Shown piece by piece: positions 1 to 11,700 of a DNA stretch of 64,000 nucleotides (position 1 is the stretch's first letter; the number at the start of each line of letters is the position of its first letter). Origin of the DNA: Rhexocercosporidium sp. MPI-PUGE-AT-0058 (taxonomy: Eukaryota; Ascomycota; Leotiomycetes; Helotiales); contig JAGTJL010000002.1 in NCBI GenBank assembly GCA_020746875.1, positions 2,790,001 to 2,854,000 of the forward strand, read 5' to 3'. A program made the position numbers and the translations under genes. Below the pieces are notes generated by a model. The model was not told where the DNA came from, made no database searches, and was given only the letters and a program-made list of their open reading frames with translations.

Positions 1-3000
1 CAGCGAGGGATGATGAGGGAGGGACGAGGGAGCAGGACGGGAGCAGCAGGAAGGAAGGAGGGGGAGGGGAGGAGAAGCGAGAGGAGAGAGGAGGGGAAGA
101 GCGTTCGAGGCGAGCGGGCTCGAATACAGTATGTGGGGGGTGGGTGAGGGAGAGGGAGGGGACAGAGGGGACGGAGGGGAGGGAGGGAGCTTTGGCGGTT
201 GCCTTTGGGTGGTGCAGTCAGTCACTCGGTCACTCATTACCTTCCTTACCTTCCTACTCCTACACAACAAGACTACCTAGGTACCTAAGGTAGGTAGGTA
301 GGTAGGTAGGTAGGTAGGTAGGTAGGTAGGTAGGTAGGTAGGTAGGTAGGTAGGTAGGTAGGTAGGTAGGTAGGTAGGTAGGTAGGGGTAGGTAGGTAGT
401 AGCTTAGTAGGTAGCTTACCCTTTACCCACCCTTACCCTATTCTTACCTACCTACCACAGACTCAGGAAGTGGGTGAGTGGGTGAGTGAGTGCCTTGAAG
501 TGAATCGCGACCGCACGCTGGCTGGCTGGCTGGTGGCTGATGCTCGAGCTGGGTGGCCTGGGCTGGCTCGGCTAGCTGGGCTTGCTGGGCTTGCTTGAAC
601 CGTAGGTGGACGAGGGACGGGGACGTCACTGTATGCCAGCCCAGCCAGCACTTACAAAAAGCCTTAGGTGTAGATGTGGATATGGTTGTGGATGTAGTTC
701 TGGATATATTCCTTTTGCCATTCATTACTCTACCTACCCTAGCTCGGTCTGGCACGTACATACAGCAGCACACCAAGTGGAGTCAGTCAGTCAACAGCCA
801 GCCAGACCCTTGCTGATCCCTGAAGACCTGCGCGCCAAGCTCTTCTTATCGATTACCTATCGATGGAGCGAGCTATTCTAATCGATAGCAAGAGAGGTGA
901 GGAGGGGTAGAGGTACTGTACAGCAATTAATTAGTTACCGTTGTGAAAGATATGTGATATGACATGATATCAACATTAGCGCTGTGGAAATACTCGGGTC
1001 AGGTGCGGTTACATACACTGTACTGTACTGTACTGTACTGCATCTCTGAACCTCCGACAGGAACGGACAACACAGGCGATAATGGCGAAACACCTTGACT
1101 TCACATCCCCGCTCGGGTCTTGTTCTTGCATCTTCTTCTTCTTGCTCTTGCTCTTGCTCTTGCTTCTTCTTCCTACTCTTGCTTCTTCTTCTTGAAAGTA
1201 ACTTCTTTTTCACTGCGCCAGCCGGGCTTTGGCCTACCGCCGATAAGCAGCCCACCGTCGCTAACCCCAGCCCCGCGGGCAATAACCGATGACCCTCTTA
1301 CCTCGCCTCTCCTCTCCTCTCCTCTCTGCTCCTCTCCTCTCTGCTCCTCTCTGCTCCTCTCTGCTCTACTCTGCTGAACTGAACGGAACTGAGTCGGTCA
1401 TAACTATCCCTGAGCATGACGAGATAGATAATTAACAGGGGATCCGAGGAGTAGAACAAGAATTGACCTTGGCATCAACAGATTGAGCGGGACTTAGAAG
1501 ATCCACCACAGCTCCCTCAATAAGCAATGATCCATGATCCATCCTTTGGATGATCTTCACATGACTCGTCTGCCACAGCAACATTTGGGCTTAAGGTAGG
1601 AGGTACCTATTATTCCGTGTTGCTAGAAAGAGGCTGGGTAGAAGTGCCTGCATGCATGCGTGCATAGCAAGCAGGGCGACAGCAGGCCAGGGCGCATACC
1701 TACTTACTTACCTTGCCTTCCTACCCCAACGACCTCAAAAGTAACACTTCCAGCATCAGCCAGTACGAAGGCAAGGAATTTCGAGTGCACAGAGCCTCAA
1801 GAGTTGTTTGATGTGTGAGTGATTTATTGAGGATGAAGGAACCATGACTTTGCACTTACTCGTTATCAGGCACAAGCTGGAAGTCTCTTGGACTGCTCTC
1901 CTCAGGCTCATTCTCTCTCTCTTTCTGCCTGTCATCCCCATCTTATGAGATGATTCTTATCCCCTCAAGCTTAATCAGGATAAACCTTGCGACCCTTTCT
2001 GCGACCCGAACCCGTTCATTCTCCGGCGGTGAGGAAGATGAGGAACAAGCAGGCAAGCCAACTTCATCTCGTACCCAGAATGTTACTTTGGTTACTCGGC
2101 TCACTCATTACATACCGACCTACTGTTTTTACTCACTCCACTTCCATCTCCCAAGGTCCAGGATCCGGAGAGCGCCTTTTCGAGACTTGTCTTCAATATT
2201 CGATCATCAACAGTCACCCGAGGTGGCTATCGTGGCTCACCCACTCACCACTTACTCACACATGGTCCCACCCGCAAGTTGCCCTCCCACCCCCAGCCAC
2301 GAGCTGCACCAAACCAACACGGACTGAGCACTGGATGACACATAGCACCACCAACTCACGAACCGCTCATATGTCTCACGCTGAATATTGCTACCTCTCG
2401 AGCGTACTCTTGTTCCCTAAATACCTTCATAACCTTGATATCCCCATTCCCATCTCATCCAAGCCCATTCCACCGGCCTCATCCCACAAGTCCAGCCAAG
2501 CATGCTGTTTCTCCCCATGAACCTAATTCTCCCACCACCCTTTAGTCTATAATCAAACCGCATGGCATTGAATGGCTTCGCATGGCCTTCAGCACTGATC
2601 CTTCTTCTCACGTACGGTACGCTACCTACGCTATGAACCGCCCGCCTGCAGCTGTAGCCGCCTCCCCTCACCTCGCCTCATATTTCCTCTGCTGCCCGAA
2701 TGACCTACGCCGTACCTGATCTAGATCTTAGTAATGCAGCTAGGAATAACCGTGACTGGTGGACTGTGAGGTAAGTACAGTAATGTAGAGAACCTTTACA
2801 AAACACTGTATAAACTCCACTCGTACGTTTTCTCTGGTGAGAACCAATCACCGAGGGAGGCATTTGCATTAGAGGCACAGGAGAAAATCTAGAGCGCTCA
2901 ATAAATAAATCCCCATGCCGTCCCAAAAGCTTCGGTCTCATCTCTCATCTCCATGCTCAGCTATTACCCAAGTCGAGGAAACCCACCAACCTCTTCCCTC

Positions 3001-3287
3001 AATCCCTACAATACTGCTGGCGACAGAAAACCAAACAGCCTACCGAACAAAGGTGCTGCAATTGCAATGTCGTTTGCGGGAGCGTGCCGAAGCAAGAGGC
3101 AAGTCACCGTTTGTGCCCGTTAATTTCTCACGCTTCAGCGGGTCATGGTGTCACGATGCCTGAGATGCAAGGGGTATCTAGGCTTCTGATGCCATTTCTC
3201 AACTAGTCATGATACGTACTTGGTCATTTAGGTATCCGGCTAGCCATCCAGTCTGTCGTCAGGGGTAATTATACCTGCCTTCAAGTC
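1..3287. other. Gene-free flank with simple repeats
   Basis: No reading frame here looks like a real protein. The ORFs are short, overlap on both strands and have biased composition from repeats. The stretch starts with purine-rich GGGA/GAGG sequence, then a GTAG tandem array, TACTG repeats near 1015-1040, CTT/GCT-rich runs near 1128-1195 and CTCTC/CTCTG runs near 1306-1375. Positions 1900-2660 are C-rich on the plus strand, as in long fungal promoters or untranslated leaders. It could be the regulatory flank of a gene left of the window, but nothing in the sequence proves this. Confidence 0.6.
289..402. repeat. GTAG tetranucleotide microsatellite
   Basis: About 24 nearly perfect GTAG units run without interruption and end in a slightly degenerate GGGGTAGG stretch. 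Just before the array lies the palindromic CCTAGGTACCTAAGG. The array is probably length-variable between strains. Confidence 0.95.
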
Positions 3288-6113
3288 CTATTGTTTCTTA
3301 AGTTTATACTTCCCCCCAGTCAGCTCCAGACTCCCATCTGCAACTTTCCGGCCCAGAAATTCCTGCAGCTCCTCATTACTGTACGGGAACCCATCAGAGA
3401 TGAGCATCTTCAACATCATCGCGATCTTCTGCAGCGGCATCTGACTCGAGCTGTTCTTCAGCATGCCCTGGATAAACTGCCAATAAATCCCCATCTTCTC
3501 CTTGCCAATGCCATCATTCACTGTCAGTCCAGTATCGTCGACGCTGTCTTCGCTTCCGCCTGCTGCAGCTGAAGCCGCTGCTTGTGCATTTGACCGGGCG
3601 CGATCTTCTTTGTTCAGTGTTTCGAGGACGGTAAAGGAATTCGGTGAGATTTCGTGTAGCACGAGCTTGTTGACCCAGAATTTCAAGGCGCTTCGTACAA
3701 GTGCCTCGTCCATTTCAAGACTCTCTACCAAACCCTGTACACTTCTCTGTGGTTCGGTCTCGTCCGCTCCGTTGCTTTGGAAAGCCCAGATGACTGTGGC
3801 TTGCCAGGTGTGGACCTCTTCAATGATGGTTCGATCTTCCAGTTCTAATTCGACGGTGGCCTGGCCTAAAGCATGGAGCCAAGTCAGTTTGCGGGCGGCC
3901 TTGAGAGTCTCAAATCCTTCTTCGTATCTCTTCTGAAGCTGAAGGATGCCTTCCGGAACGAGATAACTTTCTTCGTGGAGCTGAGGCCAGAACAGCCTGG
4001 ATAGTATCTTTGCATGCAGCGATGGCTTGAGGAGCCCTTCGGGATTCAATTCCTCATCCGACATGCCCGCTTTTGACGTTGCTGCATGGATCTCCTGTTC
4101 ATTGGGGTCCAAGTTCTGATTTCTCCTGATCACACCATTGACCCTGCTGGAGTCCTGGATATCCTTGAGCATGACCTCACATGCCTGTAACGGCGCTTCT
4201 CCGAAGCGAACCTTCAAGAGCTCAAGCACTTTGATCTAGACCGTCACTTCAGTACAGCCCACCGAGAGTTAGTTTGGAGCACTTACCTCTTTCTCAAAAG
4301 TCCCCTCGTGTTTCAATAAATTCTCCCCAATGATGTTTTGGAATTCCTTAATGAACACGTCCTGGGACCCAAGCACACCAATGAGAGTTCCTATAACATC
4401 GGCATTCTTCGATCGCTTGTAGCCTGGACCAGCATCAACTGGGTCAGGGATCCAATCCATATCATGCCAGTCAAGCTCCTCGTCGTTTGCCCGCTTCCCT
4501 ACCTGATCCAAGCTATTGTTCAAGAGCTGAGCCAGCTCTACTAATCTGTCATTAGCAGAGGTGATCAGTGTTCCTTGAGCATCTTCCGTATCAGAAAGCA
4601 GGCCAGCAATTATGATCCGCACCGTATCTTCTCTTGAGCATAGGTATAACTGCAGAGGATATGCAACTCGGTCTAGCAATACTTTAGAATGGTCTAGGGA
4701 ATGGAAAGACCAGATCATAGAAATATATGTCTGTAGTATCTGTAACGTTGAAGTGCCTGGATGCAACAGTCTCCCTCCTAAGCGTTCCGAAAAGACCTCT
4801 GTCAACCGGAGGCGCCTTTGGGGGGTTGTGATGGCAGTCCGCAGGTCATCCAACGCCCCGTCAGCGCGAGGCCAATCTCCTACGATGTCGAATAACTCTT
4901 TTGTTCGGAGTTCGGCAAGACGACCAATGCTCATTTCCTTGTATTTCTCCTTGTCGGTCCATGATACCGATCTAGTGCCAAGCATATTGAGAACCTGAAC
5001 AGCAAGCTTGGCATATCTATTCTCGATCCAACTGCAGAGGTCGGTAACACATTGTGATGGCGACGCTTTATGAGCGGTTCTTGGGAGGATTGAAGTTCGG
5101 TCTGTAGTTGAGGCAATTCCTGGTTTGGCTGGAGATAGATCCGCCGCATTCTCCACGAACCAAATACCTTTGTAGCCTTGATAGACATACTCCATCATAG
5201 CGTTGTTCATAATCTCAGCAAAACACACCTGGAATCTCTCTCCAGCTAGTCCGACCTTTCTAAAAGTTTCGACCAAGCTAAGGATTTCCCGACGTGATCT
5301 TTCCGTTTCGGGGCTTTCAGGTAGTATCGGAGCTGGAGAGTGCTCGTTATCGCTCCCCGGAAGACCAAGAATTGCACAAACGTGTCGTTCAAGAACCTTC
5401 ACTAAGGCGTTCGATAAAGGGTCCATGACTGAGTTACTGACAATAGCATCAAGATCCCGGCGAAATCTGGCCATTATTGGTCCAGAGGTTCCAGGAGAAG
5501 AAACATCCAATTGTTCCTTGATGAATGATAGGCCATGGTGGTATTGACGATGAGCAGCTTCAAGCACCTTGATGGATTTGAGAAGAAGTGCAGCTGGAGC
5601 TTCGTGCTTTTGCAGACGCATTATCACAGGAAGAACCTGGTGCAAGAAATGATATCGTACTTGGGAAGTATGCCAGACAATGACATCTTCTGTTTGACGG
5701 GCAAAGGGAACATAGGTTTGAGCGTACAGTACGTCCTCTAGAGCATTGTGGAAATCCGAGCCTATTGATTCTCTTTCCGGTTTAAGAGGCTCCAAAACGA
5801 CTCGGTTCTGGGGAAATTCGGGGAGAGAAAGAGTTCTGGTAACAAGATGCCATGATCGATCCCACCGAACCTGATCTTGTATGTGCTTCAATGCATCCAA
5901 AGAAATCCCCTTCGGCGGAGGTGAGCCTCCGTAATCCGACGCGGGGAATGAGAATTTGTCGTGGTGAGTAGGTGCAGGAGCTCCGAATGCCTGGCCAGGA
6001 GTTGTGAAGCCTGTGGCTGGAGTGACAACAGGAGTAGGTTGCGAGATATTAGCCCCGCCAAAAACAGAGTCGAAAACGCGTCGTTTGCGTTGATTGAGGG
6101 TTAGTTGTGGCAT
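3288..6113 (-). CDS. apc2: Anaphase-promoting complex subunit 2 (cullin)
   Basis: Two exons: 6113-4287 and 4235-3288. The 51-nt intron has a GTAAGT donor and a TAG acceptor and is phase 0. The joined protein is 924 residues, usual for fungal Apc2. Apc2 is the cullin scaffold of the APC/C ubiquitin ligase. Its C-terminal half binds the RING subunit Apc11 and drives destruction of cyclins and securin in mitosis. Supporting features are a helical cullin-repeat N-terminal half, a cullin-homology core around residues 480-760 (for example LELLKVRFGEAPLQACEVML directly across the splice junction) and a C-terminal winged-helix domain (IYWQFIQGML, then SNEELQEFLGRKVADGSLEL). The ATG at 6113 opens a typical N-terminus with a low-complexity Pro/Thr stretch. 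It lies head-to-tail with the next minus-strand gene, 557 bp upstream. No defect is seen. Confidence 0.93.
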
Positions 6114-6670
6114 ATTTGCAAGTCAAATACTATCGTCCGCCCCTGGAATGTTTGTATCCAGGATAATTTACATTGCCACTGGAGATGTTGTTAGGGAACT
6201 GAGTGCGGCGGCAGGCACCGACGCGACAGTACTCGGTGGCACGTGATGGAGTATTGGCTTGCATCAATGCAAGTCAGGAGATTCTCATCCACGCAACATT
6301 GCTGTAGACTGAATGAACAATTACCGAGAGGTTTAGATATGCTCTATATCGAGTAAATGCGACTGACAGTATATTAGACCAAGCGGTCAATATACTATTC
6401 AATAAGGCGGTTGGCACCATCTCCACTTACTGCTACACAGCTCACACTTACCACTATAGAGTCTTCGATTTATATCATGTAGGCGAAACGAAGGCAAATT
6501 AAGATTTATCTCATTTAAAGAACTCCTGTGCCATGCTATCCTGGGATATATACCTGGTGCCAAGTAACAGTAAAAGCAACGCCGATTCCTTATGCCTACG
6601 CGTGGCCTGAAGATGGTAGGTAGGTTCTTGCCCATAGGTCTAATACAAAAGAAATCATTAAGCGTGTGCA
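6114..6670. other. Intergenic spacer, APC2 promoter side
   Basis: This spacer separates the APC2 start from the end of the upstream minus-strand gene. I see no coding exon. It should hold the APC2 promoter and the terminator of the vezatin-like gene. The AT-rich stretch around 6330-6420 is the likely untranslated or terminator part. Confidence 0.5.
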
Positions 6671-8731
6671 TCATATCGACGTAATTCTCCCCCCGCCCTG
6701 TGCTGTCCGGCCCCTCGGTCTCATGTTGATCACGGACTCCAATTCCCTCAACATCTTCGTATTTGCCTCGGCCTTCGTTCTCATCGAATCCCTCTTCACC
6801 CGGTCCTCCTTCATCTTAACAATACGTTCGTCCCTTGTCAGAGTGCTTCTCTGCCGAGGAAGAGCGATAGCTTCAAACACTTCTTCCGCATCCGACGAGC
6901 TGAAGTCCATGCTATTGCGAGACCGAGATTCGCCGTTCAGTGCTTTCAAAGCGTCCGAAGCACTGCCTTCCTCTACAGCTGTCAGTCCTCCCAGAGACGT
7001 AGTGGGAGAAAGCATGCCGCTCATGGACGATACCCGGCGTTCATTTCTGTCGATGTTTGATGCAAGAGCCGCCTTGCCATCCTCCCATTCTTGCATTAGC
7101 GCTTTAAGATCAATGCCAATTGATTCATATTGAACCATCAAATGGGTGCCTAGCTCCGATACATCCTCTGTCTCATCCAGATTCTTGTCGGATTCTTCGC
7201 GGAGTACGTGTAATTTTGCTTGAAGGCCACGAATTCCCGACGAGAGTGAATTGAGTTTGCGTAATTGAGCACGCCAACGCTCACGTCCTGGTGTCGATGG
7301 TACTTTCGGGGTTGGTGGAACAGGAAAGTCTAGGAATGGGTTAGACAATAATGTAAATGCTTTACCAGGTTGCACTCACTCTCTTCCTCGCTCAGGATTT
7401 GATGTAGTCGTTTCTCGGCATCACCGGTCACCACGCTCACCCCGTGAATTTCATCAACCGCCGTGCTCCATCGCACAAAGTCAGGTTTGCCCCCATGCGC
7501 GTCGAGGGCCATTAGACAACAGAGAAATATCTTTCTAGTCGTGTAGAATCGAGCTGCCAAAATCTTCAGAACCCGAACTGACTCAGCATCGCCAAATTCT
7601 GTGTCCGAATATCCTAGTAATGCTTCTGAGTAGTCATTCTCACTGATGTCGTAGATGTCGAGATACTTCTCGAGATCCATCACTTCAGCCATAGGTTTGA
7701 GAGTTATGCATGCCTGGTTGTATCTTGGAATAACCTCAGCAAAACAGAGGCGTAGCTGCTTTCTCAGTCGGGCACATCTTCTACTCTGGCTTCTATCCTC
7801 TAGCCGACTTATTGGAGGAAGAGGAACACTTCTACGATGCTGTCAGTAAACATCCAGAATGTGTATTTGTTGACTTGCATTCGATAGCCTCGGGAAACCA
7901 ATTCCACCTCCTGGACTAGGGTCAATGCCCCTGCCACCACCGAATCAAGTCCCTGGGCTTTGGTAGAGAAGTCGGATATTTCTGCCAACGATTGCTGCCG
8001 TAGGTACTGGAGCCATTGCCTTCGCATGTGTGCATACGAAACAATAGACAGTACGATTATTACGACCAGAAAGACGGACATCCGCCCCTTACCAGCAGAT
8101 GATCCATCCCCTCGTGTCCAGTGTATGAGCCATGCCAAAGCAAATGCAACTGACGCTGTGACGGCGGCTCCTGCTAAACTGATAGCACCAATCTGCGGTG
8201 CATCGGGAGTTGGTACAACAGCATCCCTTGATTGCCCTTGAATCGCCTGCCCAGGATATGAGTGTGCATTCAAAAGCTGCGATGCCACTATTATGTATCG
8301 AAAGCGTTCCAAGAACCTCGCGTTGTCGGCTCTACCAAGTCTCGAATTAACTGCCTTCTACAAAGTCATATTGTCAGCTATACTACCTCTAGGAGACACA
8401 GAGGTGGCATGGCATACGGAGCAAGTATTATGTATAGCAGCAACGGCATTGTTCTGGGGTATTGCTAGTCGCAGAGGAGGTGGGAGGTTCTGTCGAAACT
8501 TTGGGCGAACCGTCGGTCTACCTCGAGGGGCAAAGGACGGACTCGACGCATTCGAAAGAGATTCTGGATCGTGGCTCGGAATGCTGTCGGAATCGTTGCC
8601 GCCATCACCTGCATTGTAGATCAGCGATGGGGCTCAAACATGTCCTGTTTGGCACGAGGATGATGCATCGACACCAACTGACCTTCCAGATAATCGGCAA
8701 GAGGCGAATCCTCGAATACTAGAGCCTCCAT
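6671..8731 (-). CDS. Vezatin/Inp2-like peroxisomal myosin-binding membrane protein
   Basis: Five exons: 8731-8683, 8608-8418, 8357-7879, 7831-7380 and 7329-6671. The joined protein is 609 residues. It matches the fungal family annotated as myosin-binding motif of peroxisomes (vezatin-like), which includes yeast Inp2, the peroxisome receptor for class V myosin. Seen: N-terminus MEALVFEDSPLADYLEG; the core ARFLERFRYIIVASQLLNAH; two membrane segments near residues 136-160 and 173-191; the linker VPLPPISRLEDRS; a downstream helical and coiled-coil half ending in an Arg/Lys-rich region. Intron 3 (7832-7878) needs a GCAAGT donor instead of GT. The GT three bases further on breaks the frame, while the GC donor joins family-like residues. 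Introns 1, 2 and 4 are GT-AG (74, 60 and 50 nt). The family call is from remembered homologues; myosin binding itself is inferred. Confidence 0.82.
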
Positions 8732-11700
8732 AGATAGCAGAGCACTATGAGGATTGCGTGCGGTCCATTCCGATCAAGCGTACAGTACGATGAGAGAGAG
8801 CATGGAGTGTCGCAGTTGAAAGGAGGCGGAGGCAGAGGCAGAACGGCCAGAGTGAGTAGTGCACTGGATAAATCGCGAGGGCCGCGAACTTGAGGTGACG
8901 GGGATTTGTGGTCAAGTTCCCGGTTTGGTGGATCACAACCCCTGAAGTTCTAGAAGAACAGAACAGCTGGACTGGACAGCCAGGGATCTAATCTGCGCTA
9001 TCCATGTGTCGCTCGCTAAATCGAGCCTTTGCATAACAAACAACAAACACTTTAAAATGATGGTGATTTCGAATGGGATCGCTTTCTGCCAGACACGATA
9101 CTTGAAGTCAATGCAGAGAAGCCATCCTGCTTTTATCGAGAAGTCACCTTTCAAAGTAGAGCAGAAGCACCCGATACCTGCCAATCTTGCCTACTGATCT
9201 TTTTCGAGCCAACACCTGGCAGGTGACTGAAGATGGGACATGATTGATCATGTGCGTGACTGGGGTCCCCAAAATTGAATCCCGAGTCTTGACCTTCATC
9301 CTCTTTTCATTTCTATATCGTATCTCATTCCCAATAGTCCTCTGACCTGTTCGACCGGCTGGCTAGGCCTTAACTTGAGAGGCAAAACAAGGCAGAATTC
9401 CGTGTCACCGGAGTTGACTTGTCTGTTCCGTCTGGCATCTTCTCGGTCCTATAAGACCTTTCCGGTTTCTACATGCTCACAAGTTTGTTTTTATTCGCAA
9501 CCGGGGTAGTCATACTCCACTTTCTCAAGGCAGGTTAGGTTTCATTTGTTTTGATTACAATTGTTGTTGACATCAAGCACCACTGGAGTATCAAGTTCCA
9601 AAAGCCAAGCTGGATACCTAGCGCCAGTTTTGCAAGGCCTAGTTGTGCACATACTCGAAACCGAACATCTTTCTTCTTGAAACCCGCAGCAAGGCTCTAA
9701 TATGACCAGGTGCAATTGCTATGCACTTCATGGTATCCCGAAAGGGGAAGCCGCTAAGTAAAATCGGTTGTATGCGTCGGATTGGCCATACAAAATAATC
9801 ACAACTTATATGATTGTAGAGCCCAATGTCTTGTAAGCGTCTTGCAAGATCATGAGTTCTCCTCTGTTCAGCCCCAATACATAGACCATTCTTTCAGACC
9901 AGTCATCCAGGATAGGAAAATGGACCTGGGAACTTGCGGCAGCGGCACAGTGGCACCTGCACAGACGATCAGCCGCCCCCCGTTTTCTGCCACCCCCATC
10001 TTCGTGTCCAATGGGTGGGTATCTTGGTCATGAGGGGAACCATAGTGCCGATGGGCAGTCTTTATCGGCTGTCGATCCGAAGTCTGGGGATCTGACGGCA
10101 AGAAGAGATACATACAGTACATCAAGATCTCCGATATGCATCCCCTCGCTCAAACCCGAGCCTACTTCGATTGTACTTGCCTCATTCATCAAATCTTCTG
10201 TCTCTCTCGTACCCTGCATTGACCTTAGTATGTGGGCATTTTCTTACTTACTCTACATTGGCCCTTCGCCTTTTCATCGACCTTGGGGATATGTGGTTTA
10301 AAGATCTTGCGAATGGACCACAGAAGACTCGACTTCGATTGGTACCTGAGAGCCAATTGGGAGCTATACTTTTCGCCACTTCGGTCTTAGTACACTTATT
10401 CATCAGCCACAATCTCGGCAGGATCTTCTTTGATAAGGGTGTTGGAGATGTTTCAAAGCCGTCCCATGGATCTCATCGGCGTCTGCGTGGAGGGTCGGAG
10501 CTTTGGCATGGGATTCGCGGAGCTTGCTGAACCTCTGGGCCATCACGCTGGGCTTGTGGCTGCTTGGACCGAGAGGTTCGCTATCAATCCGGGCAAAGCC
10601 TTGTCCCAAATTCTATGGAAGGGATCGACTTTCCTACTTGGGAAGTTGAGAATCAAGCATTCGCAAGCCGCTGTCTGTTGTACAACAGATGCACTTCACC
10701 TCGGTTTCATGCAAGGCGGCAATAAGGGCAGCGTACCTTACATGGAGAACTCTGGCTATCAGCCCTAAGGATCCTGCTTCCCGAACTTCTAGTCTACCGG
10801 CTTAATCTGCGCTGGACATTCACTTCTAAGGAATACGACTTCATCATCATAATCACTGTATCTGGTGACGGGTGTATTTGTTCACAGTGGCTGCTCAACC
10901 AAAGACCGAAGGAAGGGGTGGCGTATCATAGGAAGAAGATGGTCAACTCATGTCCAAGACGAATGGGCACTCAAGTTTCCACTATTGGAGAGCCGCTCAG
11001 CGAAAGACCTACGAGAGTAAGAATTCCGAGTAGAGGGAGTTTTGTAAATATCAGGAATGCTACGTCTAAGAGGCAAGGTACCTACACCTCCCTCGTCCAG
11101 GCGAATGAGTGTATTCTAGTTATTCACTACAACCATAGCTTTTCCCTCTACTTTTAGAAGTTGCGATTGAGGTAAATTTGGCTCTTATAAGCTCAGGGAA
11201 ACCAGTGTCAATTCCTGGATAGAGGTATTCAGAAGCCGGTAATGGACTGAGACACCAACGGTAGAGCACTCACGGGTATGACTCTGTTCCTTGTCAGTTC
11301 AAGCATATAGCGGAGAAGGCGAGACAATGTCTCATTCTTGGATGTTAGATGGCTAGACGAGGTGGTAGCTTGTTGCATTGATTCTTAACCGTGGTTCGCT
11401 CCCAGCTGTTGACTTTCCCGCACTACCGCTTTGCTTCCCTTGCTTGAGTACGCCCCTTTCAATGCCAGGCTGAACTTCTTTGGTGTGCTAGTAATGATTA
11501 TAATGATTTGCGCCTCTGGTATGACTCTGTCTATGGTTTCCCCACTGTTCGGGCCCATTGTAATTACTGCACTGCAACATCGTACGGTACACTGCTTCGA
11601 TTTCTGTCCAGCAAGTATACTACGCGGGCACAGTCTCGTTTTCGGACCCGAGTCTGTCGTGGCGTCCCTCAAACACCGACTGACTGATTTGCAAAGTCCA

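Noticed and set aside
1950..2520. Overlapping plus-strand ORFs of 125 and 177 codons
   Set aside because: Ser/His/Pro/Thr-rich translation of C-rich low-complexity DNA in two frames at once; no domain.
10430..10768. 112-codon plus-strand ORF
   Set aside because: No recognisable family and no extension by splicing to neighbouring frames.
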